From Lachnospira sp. UBA2821 (GTDB lineage Bacteria; Bacillota; Clostridia; Lachnospirales; Lachnospiraceae), in contig DEGR01000031.1 in NCBI GenBank assembly GCA_002351535.1, forward strand, positions 1 to 64,000: DNA of 64,000 nt, given 5' to 3'. This document shows, in pieces, positions 1-8,581 of this stretch. Each line of letters opens with the position of its first letter. Positions within the stretch are counted from its first letter, which is position 1. The position numbers and the translations under genes were made by a program. The notes under the pieces were generated by a model. The model did no database searches, was not told the origin of the DNA, and saw nothing but the letters and a program-made list of their open reading frames with translations.

Positions 1-132
1 AATGTAGTTATAACATGTGATATATTGAGGAAAGTGAATCAAAACGGAAAACTTTGCATCAAAAAAGTAAACGATGTGGGTATTGAAATGCAAAATTTGG
101 ACATAAAACGACAAAAAATGGACATTGAATGA
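1..132 (+). CDS. Possible 3' end of a CDS entering from the left edge
   Basis: Frame 1 is open from the window edge to TGA at 130-132 (43 codons), while the other two forward frames stop early. The translation is lysine- and asparagine-rich and matches no family I recognise. It may be the tail of an upstream agr-cluster protein or a chance open frame; in AT-rich DNA a run this long is only mildly unlikely. The direct repeats at 91-125 lie inside it. Confidence 0.3.
   Translation, partial: NVVITCDILRKVNQNGKLCIKKVNDVGIEMQNLDIKRQKMDIE
91..125 (+). promoter_or_regulatory. Direct repeat, candidate LytTR (AgrA-type) binding site
   Basis: The 14-mers CAAAATTTGGACAT (91-104) and CAAAAAATGGACAT (112-125) match at 12 positions and are offset by exactly 21 bp, two helical turns. 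LytTR regulators such as AgrA bind 9-bp direct repeats with about that spacing. A weak promoter follows: TTGAAT at 125-130 with TATGGT at 147-152 or TATATT at 152-157. This suggests autoregulation of the agr-like operon by the LytTR protein encoded at 876-1619. The role is inferred from spacing and position. Confidence 0.5.
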
Positions 133-188
133 ATGTGAAAAAAATATATGGTATATTTTAAATTTACAAATTTTAGGTGGGAAAACAA

Positions 189-776
189 TTGGAGAAACTT
201 ATACAAAAAATAGTGGAAAAACAGATAGAATATAAAACAATCAAATTGGAAGATATAAATGTTTATGTATACGGATATACACTTCTTTTTGAAGTAGTTA
301 TTAATGTTATAATTGCATTAATTATTGGAATTTTGTCTGGCAATTTAATCTTGATATGTTTGTTTTTATGTAATTATATTCCATTGAGAAGTTTTTGCGG
401 TGGATGGCATGCTGATAAATTATGGAAATGCACCATATATTCAAATATTTCGTTGATAATTGTTATTTTCCTTTGCAAATATATTATATATGTGTTTACA
501 TATAAAGTGATAATAATTGTCTTTGGGGGATGTGTGTGTTTTATATTGTCTTGTACTCCTATGGACACAGATGCAAAGAGAATAACGGTTGATGATAAAA
601 GAAAATATAAAAAATCGATAATCATAATAGTAATTATTCATTCGGTGATAATTGGAATAGCATATGTTGCCCGGTGGAGAGACACGGCCTTTATTATTAT
701 GTGTGTATATGTGTTACAGATGATTTTACTTATTCCGGGAGTTATAAAAAGGTTTATTCGCACGAAGGCAAAGTGA
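189..776 (+). CDS. agrB: AgrB-like peptide-processing membrane protease
   Basis: AgrB is a membrane cysteine endopeptidase that trims the AgrD precursor and forms the cyclic autoinducing peptide. The family catalytic block is present: Arg67, His74 and Cys81 within RSFCGGWHADKLWKC. Around it are at least four hydrophobic segments, fitting the roughly 190-residue polytopic fold. A GTG at 177 could also start the frame, but the Shine-Dalgarno AGGTGG at 175-180 overlaps it and is well spaced for TTG at 189. The LytTR regulator and GHKL kinase follow in the same direction, the usual agr set. No recognisable agrD lies on either side. Confidence 0.85.
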   Translation: MEKLIQKIVEKQIEYKTIKLEDINVYVYGYTLLFEVVINVIIALIIGILSGNLILICLFLCNYIPLRSFCGGWHADKLWKCTIYSNISLIIVIFLCKYIIYVFTYKVIIIVFGGCVCFILSCTPMDTDAKRITVDDKRKYKKSIIIIVIIHSVIIGIAYVARWRDTAFIIMCVYVLQMILLIPGVIKRFIRTKAK

Positions 777-875
777 GGATGGAATAAATAAATTTGTTTC
801 ATACGAGTGTGCCCTTGGGGGATTTGGCTTGAAGGAGATTTTGGGATAGATGTTTGTAAAAGGAGGGAAATTACC

Positions 876-1619
876 TTGTTTAATGTTGCGATATGTGATG
901 ATAACAGAGAATATATTCAATATCTTATAGATGTAATAAATGATGCAAATAATACTTATAATCTTAAGCTGAATTTTTTCGAATATATTTCGGGAGAACA
1001 ACTGATATGGGATTTCGAAGAGGAATATCATATTGATTTATTAATACTTGATATCCAACTTGGAGGAATTGATGGTGATGAGACTGCAAGGGAATTTCGT
1101 AAGCGGTATCCTGATTCAATCCTTGTATTTTGCTCGGGAGTCAGAGCGCCTACGATAGAATCATTTAAGGTGACACCATTTCGCTATATTTTAAAACAAC
1201 AGAACAGGCAGGATATAGTACAGACTATGAAGGAGGTTTTGTGCGAGGTCAGGGGGAGATTTTGTGAGCGATATATAATGGCTCATTATAGAAGTTCAAG
1301 ATACAGAATTGGGCTGGATGATATTCTGTATATTGAAAATGACAAAAGGGGTGGAAGAGTTGTTGTCCGTCCCGGGTGCAAGGTTAAGGATGCCGGTGTG
1401 AAGCTTCTGGTTGACAGTAAAACTGAGAAACTTATTGAAAAACTTTACAGTTATGGTTTTATACGAATACAGAGTACTCTTATTGTTAATATGAATAATA
1501 TTGAGAGCGTTGATTCGGATGAAGTTATATTCTGTACGGGGGAAAAGATTGCTATATCGAGAGCATATAGAAAAGAATTTGCAGAAGCATTTACAAAAAG
1601 TGTTGGAAGTAAATATTAA
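876..1619 (+). CDS. LytTR-family response regulator (AgrA-like)
   Basis: A two-part response regulator of 247 residues. The N-terminal receiver domain has the acidic pair Asp8-Asp9, the phospho-acceptor Asp59 in LLILDIQ, and a conserved Lys in the FRYILK segment. The C-terminal half (about 140-240) is a LytTR DNA-binding domain, with ILYIEN, YGFIRIQSTLIVN and ISRAYRKEF landmarks. The frame is open upstream to a GTG at 807, but AGGAGG at 861-866 sits 9 nt before TTG 876, and a receiver domain should begin at MFNVAICDD, so I chose 876. It probably answers the kinase encoded 19 nt downstream and may bind the repeats at 91-125. Confidence 0.9.
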   Translation: MFNVAICDDNREYIQYLIDVINDANNTYNLKLNFFEYISGEQLIWDFEEEYHIDLLILDIQLGGIDGDETAREFRKRYPDSILVFCSGVRAPTIESFKVTPFRYILKQQNRQDIVQTMKEVLCEVRGRFCERYIMAHYRSSRYRIGLDDILYIENDKRGGRVVVRPGCKVKDAGVKLLVDSKTEKLIEKLYSYGFIRIQSTLIVNMNNIESVDSDEVIFCTGEKIAISRAYRKEFAEAFTKSVGSKY

Positions 1620-1638
1620 GATACGAGGGAGATAGATT

Positions 1639-2964
1639 ATGGTATGGCTGGATGACATTATTACTTTTTTATGTTGTATGTTAGAGGTATTTCTTATATA
1701 TGACTATTTTAATAATTTTTTTGAATTAAAGATTGACAGAAAGTATGTTAAGATAGTTGCTATTTTAACATGTTTTATACTTTTTGGAATTAATATGCTT
1801 AAGAATAGTTATGTTAATCTGATTGGTTTTCCGTTGTTGATGTGGATATTTGTGACCATTTTATTCGAGAGCAGTATTGGAGTCAGAATAGGGTATTTTA
1901 TATCAGCATATGTGATTATAGTGGGGACAGAGTTCCTTTATATGATAATATCGAATACAACAGCTTCAATGATTGGAAAATCAGGGGTTGCAGTTGTGAG
2001 TGAATTCGGATGGCAGGGAATATTCGTTAAGTTTCTGAATTATATAATATTTCAAATATGCAAAAAGATGTCAAATAAGTCACATAGCAAAATGAATACA
2101 GGATTGTTTTGTATATATATGATTGTTCCTGTATCTACATTGGGGACTATGCTGATGGTATTTTATTCGGGAGTGGATTACGAGGGGAAAACGGTATTGA
2201 GAATAATTCTGACTATGTTTTTTGTGTTTATGGTAGTGGGAAATATTGTGTTATTTTATGCGTTTCAGAATCACATAGAAAAAATGAATGAGATTACAAG
2301 AAAAGAGTTTGAATTATCTGTTAAAAATGCAGAAATAGAAAGATTAACAAAGATTACTGAATTGAATGATGAATATAATGAGACAGTACATAATATGACG
2401 CATTTGTTGAAAACAATAGAAGAACTTGCAAGAGAGAATAAGGTTGCGGATATTATAAAATCAGTTGAGGATATGACAGGAAGGCTTGTAAAAAGGAATA
2501 TGTATGAGTTCAGCAGTTGTAAAATGCTTAATACCATTCTTTCAGAATATAAGGATAAAGCCGATGATAATTCAATTGATTTTGATGTATATGTAGAACC
2601 GGGATGTGTTATTAATCAGATGAGTGAGATGGATTTAGTGTGTGTGGTCGGAAATTTACTTGATAATGCATTTGAGGCGGCATCGAAGCTTACAGTTAAG
2701 ATGGAAAAGCCTGTGGTTATATTTAGAATGTTTATGCATGAAAAAGGAAAGATGTGTATATTAAAGGTTGTTAATGATTATGATGGTGAACTGATTGAAA
2801 GAAACGGTGTTCTCCAGACAACCAAAACAGAATCGGGGATTCATGGAATAGGTGTAGCAAGCGTAAATAGAACTGTAGAAAAATATGGGGGACTGTTCTG
2901 CTATTATACAGAGAAGGGAAGGTTTGTGGCTGCGGCAATATTGCCTGTGAAAGTAAAAGAATAG
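1639..2964 (+). CDS. GHKL sensor histidine kinase (AgrC-like)
   Basis: A 441-residue membrane sensor kinase of the HPK10/AgrC type. Residues 1 to about 210 hold six or so hydrophobic segments, followed by a coiled linker. The phospho-acceptor region contains VHNMTHLLKTI with candidate His251. The ATPase domain shows an N-box (VVGNLLDNAFEAA, about 335-347) and a G-box (GIHGIGVASVNR, about 398-409). GAGGGAG precedes the ATG. The gene closes the agr-like operon and is the likely receptor for the peptide made by AgrB. The Asp after the acceptor His in the classical HD motif is Asn here. Confidence 0.88.
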   Translation: MVWLDDIITFLCCMLEVFLIYDYFNNFFELKIDRKYVKIVAILTCFILFGINMLKNSYVNLIGFPLLMWIFVTILFESSIGVRIGYFISAYVIIVGTEFLYMIISNTTASMIGKSGVAVVSEFGWQGIFVKFLNYIIFQICKKMSNKSHSKMNTGLFCIYMIVPVSTLGTMLMVFYSGVDYEGKTVLRIILTMFFVFMVVGNIVLFYAFQNHIEKMNEITRKEFELSVKNAEIERLTKITELNDEYNETVHNMTHLLKTIEELARENKVADIIKSVEDMTGRLVKRNMYEFSSCKMLNTILSEYKDKADDNSIDFDVYVEPGCVINQMSEMDLVCVVGNLLDNAFEAASKLTVKMEKPVVIFRMFMHEKGKMCILKVVNDYDGELIERNGVLQTTKTESGIHGIGVASVNRTVEKYGGLFCYYTEKGRFVAAAILPVKVKE

Positions 2965-3038
2965 ATATGGTATCAGCTGTTCAGAGACATACATGAATGA
3001 AAGATAGTTAACATATTGATATACAGAAAATATTTTTC

Positions 3039-3067
3039 TTGACATGCAATAATCAAGGAGTTATACT
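3039..3067 (+). promoter_or_regulatory. Consensus promoter of the trp operon
   Basis: TTGACA (3039-3044) and TATACT (3062-3067) are 17 bp apart, a near-perfect vegetative sigma promoter. Transcription would start near 3074, just before the T-box leader. Confidence 0.8.
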
Positions 3068-3094
3068 TAGCACAGTTTTAAATAACGAATAAAC

Positions 3095-3378
3095 CTACGA
3101 ACGAGATAAGTAGTCAAAGTGATTGCTTTCAGAGAGTATCCGATGGTGTGAAGGATATAGCATAGCTATGGTGAATGGCCTCGCGAGGGTGGCTTGAAAG
3201 TGTGAGTAATACATTTGCACAAGTAGACGCCAACGGGATTCCTGTCCGTTATCAGAAGGATACATATGATGGTATGTAATTAGAGTGGGTATATAATACC
3301 AATTAGGGTGGTACCGCAGAAGATTTTTATAGCTTTTGTCCCTGTAGAGATACAGAGACAAAAGCTTTTTTTATTTTT
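3095..3378 (+). promoter_or_regulatory. T-box riboswitch (tryptophan) of the trp operon
   Basis: The leader RNA contains the T-box signature AGGGTGGTACCGC at 3305-3317. Next is an intrinsic terminator, with AGCTTTTGTC (3331-3340) pairing to GACAAAAGCT (3357-3366) and then a T run. Stem I can close by CTTTCA (3126-3131) with TGAAAG (3195-3200), placing TGG (3190-3192) as the likely Trp specifier codon. In this family, uncharged tRNA pairs with the specifier and with the T-box bulge, stabilising the antiterminator. Uncharged tRNA-Trp would therefore switch on trpEGDCBA. The specifier assignment is my pairing by eye. Confidence 0.93.
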
Positions 3379-3440
3379 GTTCAGAGCCGGGCTTTAGAGG
3401 TGTATGACTGCATACCAAAGAATTGAAAAGGAGGAAGAAT

Positions 3441-4895
3441 ATGATTTATCCGGATTTTAAGCAAGTTGAAACTTATAAAGGCAAATACAATATGGTTCCT
3501 ATATGTGAGGAAATATATGCTGATATTGTTACGCCTATTACATTACTTAGAAAGCTTTCCGCAATAAGTAAAAATTACTATCTGTTAGAAAGTGTTGAAG
3601 GTGCTGAACGATGGGGAAGATATTCGTTCCTCGGATTTTCGCCTCTTATGCATATAAAATGCAATGACCATAAAGTGATTATAGAGAGTGGCGGTATTAC
3701 TAAAGAAGAGAAAGAGGATTCGCTGGATGTGTTAAGAAAGTTACTTTCAGGATACAGCACACCACATATCGATAAGATGCCACCATTTACCGGAGGCTTT
3801 GTAGGATATTTTTCATATGAAATGATTGGATACGCAGAGCCTAAACTTAATCTTAAGAAGAATGATTTTAATGATTATGATTTGATGTTGTTTGATAAAG
3901 TTATCGCATACGACCATCTTACACAGAAGATAGACATAGTTGTGAATGTTAATCCGGAGGATGGAATTCAGGGGTACAATGCAGCAAAGCTTGAGATACA
4001 GAAGATTAAGCAGATGATAAACGACCCTTCACCGCTTCCTGAGACAACGGCATCATCCGATGTTGAGTTCACATGTAACCTTACAAAAGAAGAATATTGT
4101 AAGATGGTTGAAAAGACGATTGAGCATATTAAGGAAGGAGATATATTTCAGGGAGTTATATCAAGGAGATTTGAAGCAGATTACAAAGACAGTCTGTTGA
4201 ATGCATACAGAGTGTTGAGAACAACGAATCCTTCACCTTATATGTATTTTATCCAGAGTGATGATGTACAGATTGCGGGAGCTTCACCTGAGACAATGAT
4301 TAAACTCCAGAATGGAAAGCTTACTACATTTCCGGTAGCGGGAACAAGACCAAGGGGAAAGACGTATGAAGAAGATAAAGCTCTTGAAGAGGAACTTATG
4401 AAAGACGAAAAAGAACTTTCAGAACACAATATGCTTGTGGACCTTGCAAGAAATGATGTTGGAAGAATAGCAGAATATGGAAGTGTATATGTTGAAGATT
4501 ACATGAGTATACACAGATTTTCAAAAGTTATGCATATAGCATCTGTTGTGTGTGGGGAACTGAGAGGAGATAAAGACGGATGTGATACCATATCAGCACT
4601 TCTTCCGGCGGGAACATTATCAGGAGCACCTAAGTTCAGGGCATGCGAGATTATCGATGAACTTGAACCTGTGGCAAGAGGCGTATATGGAGGAGCTATC
4701 GGCTATCTTGATTTTTCGGGTAACCTTGATGTATGTATTGCAATACGAACGGCTGTTAAGAAAGGCGACAAAGTATATGTACAGGCAGGAGCAGGAGTTG
4801 TAGCTGATTCGGTACCTGAGAATGAATATCAGGAATGTGCGAATAAGGCAGGAGCAGTTATAGATGCAGTTAAGAGAGCTTGTGAGGTGAGATAA
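3441..4895 (+). CDS. trpE: Anthranilate synthase component I
   Basis: TrpE makes anthranilate from chorismate using ammonia supplied by TrpG. The protein has 484 residues, normal for the family. The N-terminal half carries the Trp-feedback-type region (LLES near 42-50). The C-terminal chorismate-binding domain has GDIFQGVISRRF, the GTRPRGKT loop and AGAGVVADS near the end. GGAGG at 3430-3434 fixes ATG 3441; an upstream in-frame TTG at 3423 has no site of its own. The stop overlaps the trpG start by one base (TAATG), typical of translational coupling. It is the first gene under the T-box. Confidence 0.96.
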   Translation: MIYPDFKQVETYKGKYNMVPICEEIYADIVTPITLLRKLSAISKNYYLLESVEGAERWGRYSFLGFSPLMHIKCNDHKVIIESGGITKEEKEDSLDVLRKLLSGYSTPHIDKMPPFTGGFVGYFSYEMIGYAEPKLNLKKNDFNDYDLMLFDKVIAYDHLTQKIDIVVNVNPEDGIQGYNAAKLEIQKIKQMINDPSPLPETTASSDVEFTCNLTKEEYCKMVEKTIEHIKEGDIFQGVISRRFEADYKDSLLNAYRVLRTTNPSPYMYFIQSDDVQIAGASPETMIKLQNGKLTTFPVAGTRPRGKTYEEDKALEEELMKDEKELSEHNMLVDLARNDVGRIAEYGSVYVEDYMSIHRFSKVMHIASVVCGELRGDKDGCDTISALLPAGTLSGAPKFRACEIIDELEPVARGVYGGAIGYLDFSGNLDVCIAIRTAVKKGDKVYVQAGAGVVADSVPENEYQECANKAGAVIDAVKRACEVR

Positions 4896-5476
4896 TGATA
4901 TTACTTATAGATAATTATGACAGTTTTTCTTACAATCTCGTCCAGCTTATAGGTGGGATTGTGAAAGAGAGTGGTTCGAAAGAAGAGATTAAAGTTATAA
5001 GAAATGATGAGCTGACGGTGGAGGAGATTAAGAAGTTGAAACCATCACATTTGATTCTTTCACCGGGACCCGGAAGGCCATGTGATGCAGGTGTATGTGA
5101 AAGCATAATACCTGAGATGATGAAGACAACACCTATACTTGGTGTGTGTCTGGGACATCAGGCAATATGTGAGACATTTGGTGCAGAGATAACATATGCG
5201 AAGACACTTATGCATGGGAAGAAAAGTGATATTACAGTAAAAAAAGATGTGGTATTCGAAGGACTTCCTGATACATTTCAGGTTGCAAGATATCATTCGC
5301 TTGCGGCTGATAAAAATACAATACCTGATTGTCTGGAAGTTATAGCTACGGCAGATGATGGAGAGGTAATGGCAGTAAAGCATAAAGAATATGATATATA
5401 CGGATTCCAGTTCCATCCGGAATCAGTATTAACGCCTGATGGTAAAATAATGGTACAGAATTTCCTGAAAATATGA
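4895..5476 (+). CDS. trpG: Anthranilate synthase component II (glutamine amidotransferase)
   Basis: This 193-residue class I glutamine amidotransferase releases ammonia from glutamine for TrpE. The nucleophile Cys85 lies in GVCLGHQAIC, and the His/Glu of the triad in FHPESVLTP near the C-terminus. The oxyanion loop LSPGPGRP is present near residue 57. There is no fused TrpD domain, so the operon encodes separate TrpG and TrpD. It starts at the last base of the trpE stop. Confidence 0.96.
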   Translation: MILLIDNYDSFSYNLVQLIGGIVKESGSKEEIKVIRNDELTVEEIKKLKPSHLILSPGPGRPCDAGVCESIIPEMMKTTPILGVCLGHQAICETFGAEITYAKTLMHGKKSDITVKKDVVFEGLPDTFQVARYHSLAADKNTIPDCLEVIATADDGEVMAVKHKEYDIYGFQFHPESVLTPDGKIMVQNFLKI

Positions 5477-5529
5477 AACAGGTAACAGATATAGAAACAA
5501 GAGATTAGATAACAGAAAAGAGGATAATT

Positions 5530-6537
5530 ATGATTAAAGAAGCATTAAAAGACGTAGTAGAAGGAAAAGATTTATCATATGATACAGCTAAAGAAGTGAT
5601 GAATGAGATTATGAGTGGTGAGGCATCACAGATGCTTGTTGCAGCTTATCTTACAGCACTTAGAATGAAGGGCGAGACTATTGATGAGATAACAGCAAGT
5701 GCTGAAGGAATGAGAAGTCATGCAACACCATTTCCATATGAAGGTGATTTGCTTGAGATAGTTGGAACAGGTGGAGATGAAGCTAATTCATTTAACATTT
5801 CTACAACATCAGCAATCGTTGTGTCTGCGGCAGGAATTCCGGTTGCAAAGCATGGTAACAGAAGTGTATCAAGTAAGTCCGGAGCAGCAGATGTTCTTGA
5901 AGCGGCAGGAGTTGATATTACGATAAGCCCTGAAAAGAGTGCTGATATTCTTAAGAAAATTGGAATCAGTTTTATGTTTGCACAGATATATCATCCTGCG
6001 ATGAAAAATGTCGGACCTGTAAGAAAAGAACTTGGACTAAGAACTATTTTCAATATACTCGGACCACTTACCAATCCTGCACATGCTGATTACCAGCTTC
6101 TCGGTGTGTATGATGAGTCGCTTGTAAGACCACTTGCAGAGGTGTTGATAAAACTTGGTGTAAAGAGAGGTATGGTTGTATATGGTCAGGACAGACTTGA
6201 TGAAATATCAATGAGTTCTGATACAACATGTGCTGAGATTAATGATGGAAATATTACAGAATACGTTATTAAGCCTGAGGACTATGGATTTACAAAATGT
6301 TCAAAGGATGCTCTTGTAGGTGGAGATGGAGCAGAAAATGCTAAAATATTAAGAGCGATACTTGATGGCTCTGAAAGAGGAGCAAAGAGAGATGCAGTAG
6401 TCATTAATTCGGCTGCAGCACTTCATATTGTTAAAGGAATTAGTATGGAGGATGCTGTTAAAGAGGTTAATGAGGTTATCGACAATGGAAAAGCATTATC
6501 ACAGCTTGATAAATTCATTGAAATGACTAATGCGTAG
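5530..6537 (+). CDS. trpD: Anthranilate phosphoribosyltransferase
   Basis: TrpD transfers phosphoribose from PRPP to anthranilate. The 335-residue length is standard. The PRPP-binding glycine loop is GTGGDEANSFNISTT near residue 79. The following KHGNRSVSSKSGAADVLEA block binds substrate, and the acidic Mg-binding pair sits in DRLDEIS. GAGGATAATT precedes the ATG. Its position between trpG and trpC matches Clostridia trp operons. Confidence 0.96.
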   Translation: MIKEALKDVVEGKDLSYDTAKEVMNEIMSGEASQMLVAAYLTALRMKGETIDEITASAEGMRSHATPFPYEGDLLEIVGTGGDEANSFNISTTSAIVVSAAGIPVAKHGNRSVSSKSGAADVLEAAGVDITISPEKSADILKKIGISFMFAQIYHPAMKNVGPVRKELGLRTIFNILGPLTNPAHADYQLLGVYDESLVRPLAEVLIKLGVKRGMVVYGQDRLDEISMSSDTTCAEINDGNITEYVIKPEDYGFTKCSKDALVGGDGAENAKILRAILDGSERGAKRDAVVINSAAALHIVKGISMEDAVKEVNEVIDNGKALSQLDKFIEMTNA

Positions 6538-6570
6538 CAAGAATACTCAAGGCATAAAAGACTGGAGAAA

Positions 6571-7353
6571 ATGATGATATTAGATGAAATTGCTGATTAT
6601 ACAAGAAAACGTGTTGAAGCTGATATAAATAATATGTCCAGAGAGAAGATGATGGAGGCGGCACACAGCTTTAACAGCAAATTGCCGGCATTTGCTTTTG
6701 AAAATGCTTTAAAGAAACAGGATATTAATTTCATATGCGAAGTAAAAAAAGCATCACCATCAAAGGGAGTTATTGCAGAAGAATTTCCGTATATGGATAT
6801 TGCAGCCGAGTATGAGAAGGCAGGGGCGGCATGTATATCTTGTTTAACTGAGCCGAAATATTTTCAGGGTTCGGATAGTTATCTAAGTGAGATTAAAAAT
6901 GTTGTTAATATACCTGTTCTTCGTAAAGACTTTACAGTGGATGAATATATGATATATCAGGCAAAGACGCTAAATGCTGATTGCGTTCTGCTCATATGTT
7001 CTCTTCTCGATGAGAAAAAACTTGTTAAATATATTAACATATGTGATAATTTAGGTTTGTCGGCATTAGTTGAAGCTCATGATGAAGATGAGATAAAGAT
7101 GGCAGTTAGTGCCGGAGCCAGAATTATAGGAGTAAATAACAGAGATTTGAAGACATTTACTGTGGATATACATAACAGTGAAAGACTGAGAAAGCTGGTT
7201 CCCGAGGATATATTATTCGTAGCCGAAAGTGGAATAAAGACGGCTGATGATATTCAGGTACTTTGTGAAGCCAGAGTGAATGGTGTTCTTATCGGAGAAA
7301 CACTTATGAGAAGCAATGATAAAAAGTTAATGTTAGATACATTAAGAGGTTAA
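6571..7353 (+). CDS. trpC: Indole-3-glycerol phosphate synthase
   Basis: This (beta/alpha)8 enzyme closes the indole ring from CdRP. Family motifs are EVKKASPSKG near residue 57 with the catalytic Lys, RKDFTVDEYMIYQA near 116, and AESGIKTADDI near 217. ATG 6571 is followed at once by a second in-frame ATG at 6574, and either could be used. The length of 260 residues is that of a stand-alone TrpC, so no TrpF domain is fused to it. The next gene is trpB, 46 bp away, which leaves no room for trpF. Confidence 0.95.
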   Translation: MMILDEIADYTRKRVEADINNMSREKMMEAAHSFNSKLPAFAFENALKKQDINFICEVKKASPSKGVIAEEFPYMDIAAEYEKAGAACISCLTEPKYFQGSDSYLSEIKNVVNIPVLRKDFTVDEYMIYQAKTLNADCVLLICSLLDEKKLVKYINICDNLGLSALVEAHDEDEIKMAVSAGARIIGVNNRDLKTFTVDIHNSERLRKLVPEDILFVAESGIKTADDIQVLCEARVNGVLIGETLMRSNDKKLMLDTLRG

Positions 7354-7399
7354 AAGCATGTAATTACATCGCAATATTTAGAAGAAAGGATATACGACA

Positions 7400-8581
7400 A
7401 TGGAAGGAAAGTTTGGAGAGTTCGGAGGACAATATGTTCCTGAGACTTTAATGAATGCAGTACAGGAGCTTGATAAAGCGTATAATCATTATAAAAATGA
7501 TCCGGAATTTATTAAGGAACTTGATGATTTGTATAAGAATTATGCAGGAAGGCCATCGAATCTGTATTATGCAGAGAAGATGACAAAGGACCTTGGAGGA
7601 GCAAAGATTTATCTTAAGAGAGAGGACCTTAATCATACGGGTTCACATAAGATAAATAATGTTCTTGGTCAGATTCTTCTTGCAAAGAAGATGGGAAAGA
7701 CAAGAGTAATAGCTGAGACAGGAGCAGGTCAGCATGGTGTTGCCACTGCGACGGGGGCAGCACTTATGGGCATGGAATGTGAAATATTCATGGGAAGACT
7801 TGATACCGAGAGACAGGCACTCAATGTATTCCGAATGGAGCTTCTCGGTGCGAAAGTACATCCTGTAGACAGTGGAACGGCAACGCTTAAGGATGCCGTA
7901 AATGAGGCTATGCGTGAATGGACTAAGAGGGTTGATGATACTCTTTATGTTCTTGGTTCGGTTATGGGACCACATCCGTTCCCAACTATTGTAAGAGACT
8001 TCCAGAAGATAATAGGTAAAGAGATTAAAGAACAGATTCTTGAAAGGGAAGGAAGACTTCCGGATGCCGTACTTGCATGTGTAGGTGGTGGAAGTAATGC
8101 AATGGGAGCATTTTATGAATTCATTCCTGATGAATCGGTACAGCTTATTGGATGTGAGGCAGCGGGACTTGGTGCGGATACACCTAAGACAGCAGCTACT
8201 ATTGCCACAGGAACTAAGGGAATATTCCATGGGATGAAATCGTTGTTCTGTCAGGATAAATACGGACAGATTGCACCTGTTTATTCTATATCTGCCGGTC
8301 TTGATTATCCGGGAATCGGACCTGAACATGCGATGCTTCATGAGACAGGAAGGGCACAGTATGTTCCAATTACTGATGATGAAGCCGTGGAAGCATTTGA
8401 ATATTTATCAAGAACAGAGGGAATTATTCCTGCTATTGAGAGTTCACATGCAGTTGCTTATGCAATGAAGATGGCACCAAAGATGGACAAGGATAAGATA
8501 ATTGTAATTAATATTTCCGGACGTGGAGATAAAGACGTAGCGGCTATTGCAAGATACAGAGGAGTGAATATTTATGACTAG
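7400..8581 (+). CDS. trpB: Tryptophan synthase beta chain
   Basis: The PLP enzyme joins indole and serine. Lys84 in HTGSHKINN is the Schiff-base lysine, and GGGSNAMG (about 232-239) binds the PLP phosphate. The start EGKFGEFGGQYVPE is the usual TrpB1 opening, and 393 residues is the normal size. AGAAAGGAT lies upstream of the ATG. The 3' end overlaps trpA by 8 nt, consistent with equimolar synthesis of the alpha2beta2 complex. Confidence 0.97.
   Translation: MEGKFGEFGGQYVPETLMNAVQELDKAYNHYKNDPEFIKELDDLYKNYAGRPSNLYYAEKMTKDLGGAKIYLKREDLNHTGSHKINNVLGQILLAKKMGKTRVIAETGAGQHGVATATGAALMGMECEIFMGRLDTERQALNVFRMELLGAKVHPVDSGTATLKDAVNEAMREWTKRVDDTLYVLGSVMGPHPFPTIVRDFQKIIGKEIKEQILEREGRLPDAVLACVGGGSNAMGAFYEFIPDESVQLIGCEAAGLGADTPKTAATIATGTKGIFHGMKSLFCQDKYGQIAPVYSISAGLDYPGIGPEHAMLHETGRAQYVPITDDEAVEAFEYLSRTEGIIPAIESSHAVAYAMKMAPKMDKDKIIVINISGRGDKDVAAIARYRGVNIYD

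Noticed and set aside
807..875. GTG-initiated N-terminal extension of the LytTR regulator
   Set aside because: AGGAGG right before TTG 876 and the receiver-domain start rule it out as regulator sequence; kept only as a remote AgrD possibility.
7643..8341. Long minus-strand open frame opposite trpB
   Set aside because: It lies inside a gene with clear motifs and reads as a Cys/Ser/Arg-rich shadow with no ribosome site.
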